From: Methanocalculaceae archaeon
Lineage (GTDB): Archaea; Halobacteriota; Methanomicrobia; Methanomicrobiales; Methanocorpusculaceae
Reading direction: 5' to 3'
DNA length: 15,735 nucleotides
Assembly (NCBI GenBank): GCA_031255895.1
Contig: JAIRRQ010000079.1
Coordinates: 1 to 15,735, forward strand
A model generated the notes under the pieces. The model ran no database searches. It saw nothing but the letters and a program-made list of their open reading frames with translations, and had not been told where the DNA came from. Shown in pieces: positions 12,972-15,735 of this stretch; position 1 is the first letter of the stretch, and each line of letters starts with the position of its first letter. A program made the translations under genes and the position numbers.

Positions 12972-13496
12972 ATGCATGAAATGATTTTTCATATTCCAGA
13001 AGGTGTGATCATTACCAAAGAAGGAGATTTCGTAACGGTGAAGGGTTCCAAAGGCTCCCTGTCTCGTGTTATGCACCATCCGGCCATCGAGGTTGTTGTG
13101 GATGAGAGTGTAGTGAAGATATCCACTGAATCCACCAGACGTCGTGTATATGCACTGCTCGGTACTTACAATGCTCATCTCTCTGTGATGGTGAAAGGTG
13201 TTACTGAGGGATATGAGTACCATATGAGAATTGTCTATAATCACTTCCCGATTCAGGTGAAGATCGCAGGTGATCGTGTTGAGATCGCTAATTTCCTTGG
13301 TGAGAAACAGGCACGTTATGCGAAGATTGTTGAGGGTGTGATGGTAAAGATTCAGGGCGATGAGTTGATCCTGAACGGCATAGATCGCGAAAAGATCGGA
13401 AACACTGCGGCAAACGTTGAACAGGCTTGTAAGGTTCGTAATCGTGATCCACGTGTGTTTCAGGATGGCATTTACATTACCAACAGAGGTAATTAA
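12972..13496 (+). CDS. rpl6: Ribosomal protein uL6 (L6)
   Basis: uL6 lies near the GTPase-associated centre and contacts 23S rRNA beside the sarcin-ricin loop. The 174-residue protein begins MHEMIFHIPEGVIITKEGDF, with the first L6 fold carrying VTVKGSKGSLSRVMHHPAIE (22-41). The second fold includes HFPIQVKIAGDRVEIANFLG (about 91-110) and ELILNGIDREKIGNTAANVE (about 133-152), followed by RNRDPRVFQDGIY. The ribosome binding site GGGGTGG lies about 7 bases before the ATG. The gap to rps8 is 13 bases. Confidence 0.97.
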   Translation: MHEMIFHIPEGVIITKEGDFVTVKGSKGSLSRVMHHPAIEVVVDESVVKISTESTRRRVYALLGTYNAHLSVMVKGVTEGYEYHMRIVYNHFPIQVKIAGDRVEIANFLGEKQARYAKIVEGVMVKIQGDELILNGIDREKIGNTAANVEQACKVRNRDPRVFQDGIYITNRGN

Positions 13497-13497
13497 C

Positions 13498-13926
13498 ATG
13501 GCGAGTGAAATTAAGAAACTGATCCGTGCACGTGCTGTGAAAAAGGCCAAATTTTCCCGTCAGTGTCTCTGTGCAAAGGTTAAATTGGTTGACACTTGGC
13601 GTAGACCACGTGGTCTGCACAGTAAACAACGTAAGGATTTCCGCGCAAAGGGTGCACACCCAGAAGCAGGATTTGGATCCCCTGTAGCAATCCGTGGTTT
13701 TCATCCGAGCGGGTATCGCGAGGTCCTTGTTTTCAGACCGATTGATCTTGAAGAGATTGATGCAGCTACTACTGCTGCTCGTATCGGAGCAGCTGTCGGC
13801 AGGCAGAAACGTGCAGCTATCCAGACAAAAGCTGCAGCCCTTGGCATTAAAATTCTGAATCCAAAAGAAATAATGGCTGTTGTCGCAGTCCCAGTGACAG
13901 AGGAGGAGGTGAAATCCGATGAGTGA
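13498..13926 (+). CDS. rpl32e: Ribosomal protein eL32 (L32e)
   Basis: eL32 is a large-subunit protein shared by archaea and eukaryotes and absent from bacteria. The 142-residue protein starts MASEIKKLIRARAVKKAKFS. It shows the characteristic segments DTWRRPRGLHSKQR (about 34-47) and GFGSPVAIRGFHPSGYREVL (about 58-77), followed by an alanine-rich C-terminal half. The frame is open for 27 codons upstream inside rpl6, but AGAGGT (13485-13490) and the family N-terminus support the ATG at 13498. Its acidic end (TEEEVKSDE) overlaps rpl19e by 8 bases. Confidence 0.96.
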   Translation: MASEIKKLIRARAVKKAKFSRQCLCAKVKLVDTWRRPRGLHSKQRKDFRAKGAHPEAGFGSPVAIRGFHPSGYREVLVFRPIDLEEIDAATTAARIGAAVGRQKRAAIQTKAAALGIKILNPKEIMAVVAVPVTEEEVKSDE

Positions 13927-14371
13927 TCTTGCTTCCCAACGTCGCATTGCGGCAGCTGTTCTTGGCTGTGGCGTGAATCGTGTTTGGTTCAATCCGGAGA
14001 GAATATCTGAGGTTCAGGGTGCCATGTCCCGTGGAGATATTCGCAATTTGATCGAAGGGGGCGCAATTTCTTCCCACCAGAAGAAAGGCATATCCCGTGG
14101 ACGTGCACGGGCACGTATCGCAAAACGGGCATATGGGCACCGTAAGGGTCCGGGACGTCGCAACGGTGCAAGGGGCGCACGCACTCCATCCAAAACCCAA
14201 TGGATTAAAAAAATCCGTGCACAACGTAAAGAACTCCGCATTCAACGTCAGGCAGGATCCATTACAAAGACCGAGTATCGCAGATTTTATCGCCGTGCAG
14301 CCGGTGGTCAGTTTCGTAACGTCGCTCATCTGAAAACTCAGATTGAGATCGTTACTTCCAGGAGGGACTAG
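13919..14371 (+). CDS. rpl19e: Ribosomal protein eL19 (L19e)
   Basis: eL19 is an archaeal/eukaryotic large-subunit protein that reaches towards the small subunit as part of an inter-subunit bridge. The 150-residue protein shows SDLASQRRIAAAVLGCGVNR (2-21), VWFNPERISEVQGAMSR (22-38), LIEGGAISSHQKKGISRGRA (about 44-63), the strongly basic GHRKGPGRRNGARGART and the long C-terminal helix. The ribosome binding site GGAGGTGA (13905-13912) lies inside rpl32e, 6 bases before the ATG, and the genes overlap by 8 bases. Confidence 0.97.
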   Translation: MSDLASQRRIAAAVLGCGVNRVWFNPERISEVQGAMSRGDIRNLIEGGAISSHQKKGISRGRARARIAKRAYGHRKGPGRRNGARGARTPSKTQWIKKIRAQRKELRIQRQAGSITKTEYRRFYRRAAGGQFRNVAHLKTQIEIVTSRRD

Positions 14372-14374
14372 ACA

Positions 14375-14899
14375 ATGGCTACGAATGGACGATACTTTGT
14401 TCGATTCCGCAGACGTCGTGAAGGAAAGACTGATTATTATCAGCGTCAACGGTTGATTGTTTCCGGTAAAAACCGTATGGTCATCAGGAAAACGAATCGT
14501 CACATCATCATTCAGCTAATTGCTGCACAAATGGACGGCGATTATACGCTTGTTCACGTGAATAGCAGAGAGCTGGTAAATTACGGATACAGGGGTTACC
14601 TTGGCAACACTCCTGCTGCATATTTGGCTGGTATGCTGTTTGCTGTCCGTGCCCAGAAGGCAGGATATGATGGGGCGATTGCAGATATTGGTCTGCAGGT
14701 TGCATCTACTGGTGCCCGTGTGTTTGCCGCAGTGAAGGGGGCTGTCGATGCAGGTTTCGATGTTCCAGTTGGTGAGAGTATTCTCCCGGATGGGGATCGC
14801 TGCAACGGTGTTCACATTTCAGAATATGATGATCGCTATGCGGATCTCGTTTTTCAGGTCGAGACTGCAAAAGATGCAATTATGAAGGAGTTGGAGTAA
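14375..14899 (+). CDS. rpl18: Ribosomal protein uL18 (L18)
   Basis: uL18 binds 5S rRNA with uL5 and anchors it in the central protuberance. The 174-residue archaeal/eukaryotic-type protein shows [20 protein letters not shown] (6-25) and [20 protein letters not shown] (26-45). The [20 protein letters not shown] region is at about 72-91 and [20 protein letters not shown] at about 106-125. The ribosome binding site AGGAGG (14359-14364) lies in the end of rpl19e. The gene ends one base before rps5. Confidence 0.97.
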   Translation: MATNGRYFVRFRRRREGKTDYYQRQRLIVSGKNRMVIRKTNRHIIIQLIAAQMDGDYTLVHVNSRELVNYGYRGYLGNTPAAYLAGMLFAVRAQKAGYDGAIADIGLQVASTGARVFAAVKGAVDAGFDVPVGESILPDGDRCNGVHISEYDDRYADLVFQVETAKDAIMKELE

Positions 14900-14900
14900 T

Positions 14901-15518
14901 ATGGCTTATGAACAGGAAGAATGGGTCCCCATCACCGGTCTTGGCAAAATGGTTATGGCTGGAGACTTTGCAAGTTTCGATGAGATTCTTGCGAGTGGGT
15001 ATCCCATTAAGGAAGCAGGTATTATTGATGCAATGCTTCCCGATCTTGTTGATGAAGTTCTCTGCATTGATATGATGCAGCGTATGACTGATTCCGGTCG
15101 CCGCATTAAATTCAGAGCGGTCGTTGTTGTCGGCAACAAGGACGGCTACATCGGTTTCGGTCAGGGTAGAGATGTTCAGGTTGGGGCTGCGATCAAGAAG
15201 GCAATCGCAAATGCGAAGTTGAATATTGTGAAAGTTCGCCGTGGCTGCGGTTCCTGGGAGTGTGGCTGTGGTCAGGAACACTCTGTACCGATGGAAGTTA
15301 CAGGTAAGGCTGGTTCTGTTACCGTTACACTGAAATCAGCTCCGAAGGGTATTGGTTTGGTTACTGGTGATGTTGGCAAGAAGGTACTTGCCCTTGCTGG
15401 TATCCGTGATGTGTGGGTCAACACGAGTGGCAACACGAGAACAACCATAAACTACGCAAAAGCTACCTACAATGCACTTCGCGAAACGAATCTGATTCGT
15501 ATTGGAGGTCGGAAGTAA
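14901..15518 (+). CDS. rps5: Ribosomal protein uS5 (S5)
   Basis: uS5 lies at the mRNA entrance of the small subunit with uS3 and uS4 and affects decoding accuracy. The 205-residue protein has an archaeal N-terminal part ([20 protein letters not shown]). A double-stranded-RNA-binding-like domain follows at about residues 68-105, with [20 protein letters not shown] and [20 protein letters not shown]. The C-terminal domain includes [20 protein letters not shown]. The cysteines in [16 protein letters not shown] (about 113-128) are typical of archaeal members. Its last base is shared with the rpl30 start (TAATG). Confidence 0.97.
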   Translation: MAYEQEEWVPITGLGKMVMAGDFASFDEILASGYPIKEAGIIDAMLPDLVDEVLCIDMMQRMTDSGRRIKFRAVVVVGNKDGYIGFGQGRDVQVGAAIKKAIANAKLNIVKVRRGCGSWECGCGQEHSVPMEVTGKAGSVTVTLKSAPKGIGLVTGDVGKKVLALAGIRDVWVNTSGNTRTTINYAKATYNALRETNLIRIGGRK

Positions 15519-15735
15519 TGTATGCGGTTGTGCAGGTTCGCGGCGTGGTGAACACACGTCGTGATATTAAAGAGACTCTAAAAATGCTGCGTCTCCACCA
15601 CATCAACCACTGTGTCCTTGTACCGGAGACTCCGGAATATCTTGGCATGATCCGGAAAGCAAAGGACTACGTTGCATTCGGCGAGGTCGATGCAAAAACA
15701 CTTGAGATTATTCTTACTACCCGTGGAAGGCTCAT
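15518..15735 (+). CDS. rpl30: Ribosomal protein uL30 (L30), cut by the window edge
   Basis: The frame opens at the ATG sharing a base with the rps5 stop, with GGAGGT (15504-15509) 8 bases upstream, and runs to the end of the window without a stop. The visible 72 residues begin [20 protein letters not shown], followed by [20 protein letters not shown] and [20 protein letters not shown]. This is the archaeal L30 pattern, with the 'vqvRG..n.r..i..TL..LrL...n.cvlvp.tp...GMi.kvkdyv..G' signature. Archaeal L30 is about 150-160 residues, so roughly half the gene is present. L15 and SecY would normally follow beyond the window. Confidence 0.95.
   Translation, partial: MYAVVQVRGVVNTRRDIKETLKMLRLHHINHCVLVPETPEYLGMIRKAKDYVAFGEVDAKTLEIILTTRGRL

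Overview
This window is chromosomal DNA from a methanogenic euryarchaeon, most likely of the order Methanomicrobiales. A Methanocorpusculum-like organism is my guess, but the genus cannot be fixed by eye. The evidence is F420-dependent methylene-H4MPT dehydrogenase (mtd), a Tfx-family regulator, an archaeal Cbf5, archaeal-only ribosomal proteins (eS4, eL32, eL19), the RNase P protein Rpp29 inside the ribosomal operon, tRNA genes without encoded CCA, oligo-T terminators and strong GGAGGTGA-type ribosome binding sites.

Layout. Positions 1-300 hold a tRNA-Ile(GAT) on the plus strand. Positions 316-3737 form a minus-strand block. In transcription order it contains mtd, hemD (uroporphyrinogen-III synthase), cbf5 (overlapping hemD by 4 bases), tRNA-Ser(GGA) and an unrecognised 179-residue protein. 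Positions 3738-4116 are a divergent promoter region between mtd and a Tfx-family DNA-binding protein (4117-4521). Positions 4522-5149 are a long non-coding stretch. It holds the tfx end, nested palindromes around a TATA-like core, and a hairpin-rich segment that looks like a long 5' leader of the ribosomal operon. Positions 5150-15735 hold the archaeal S10-spc operon on the plus strand, in the usual order: L3, L4, L23, L2, S19, L22, S3, L29, Rpp29, S17, L14, L24, S4e, L5, S14, S8, L6, L32e, L19e, L18, S5 and the start of L30, which is cut by the window edge.

How the genes work together. The ribosomal genes are packed with 4-8 base overlaps or short gaps, and the ribosome binding site of one gene often lies in the end of the gene before it. 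This points to a single transcript with translational coupling. The one clear break is a 78-base gap between Rpp29 and S17. The minus-strand block mixes methanogenesis (Mtd), tetrapyrrole synthesis (HemD, needed for F430, cobamide and siroheme) and RNA modification (Cbf5).

Most of the window is conserved housekeeping sequence, and I see no defence, mobile, CRISPR or biosynthetic system. The most promising signals are regulatory: the leader upstream of rpl3 with mutually exclusive hairpins, the palindromes before it, and the divergent tfx-mtd region with a tandem repeat spaced exactly 20 bases apart and a hairpin touching the mtd ribosome binding site. All are sequence-based hypotheses.
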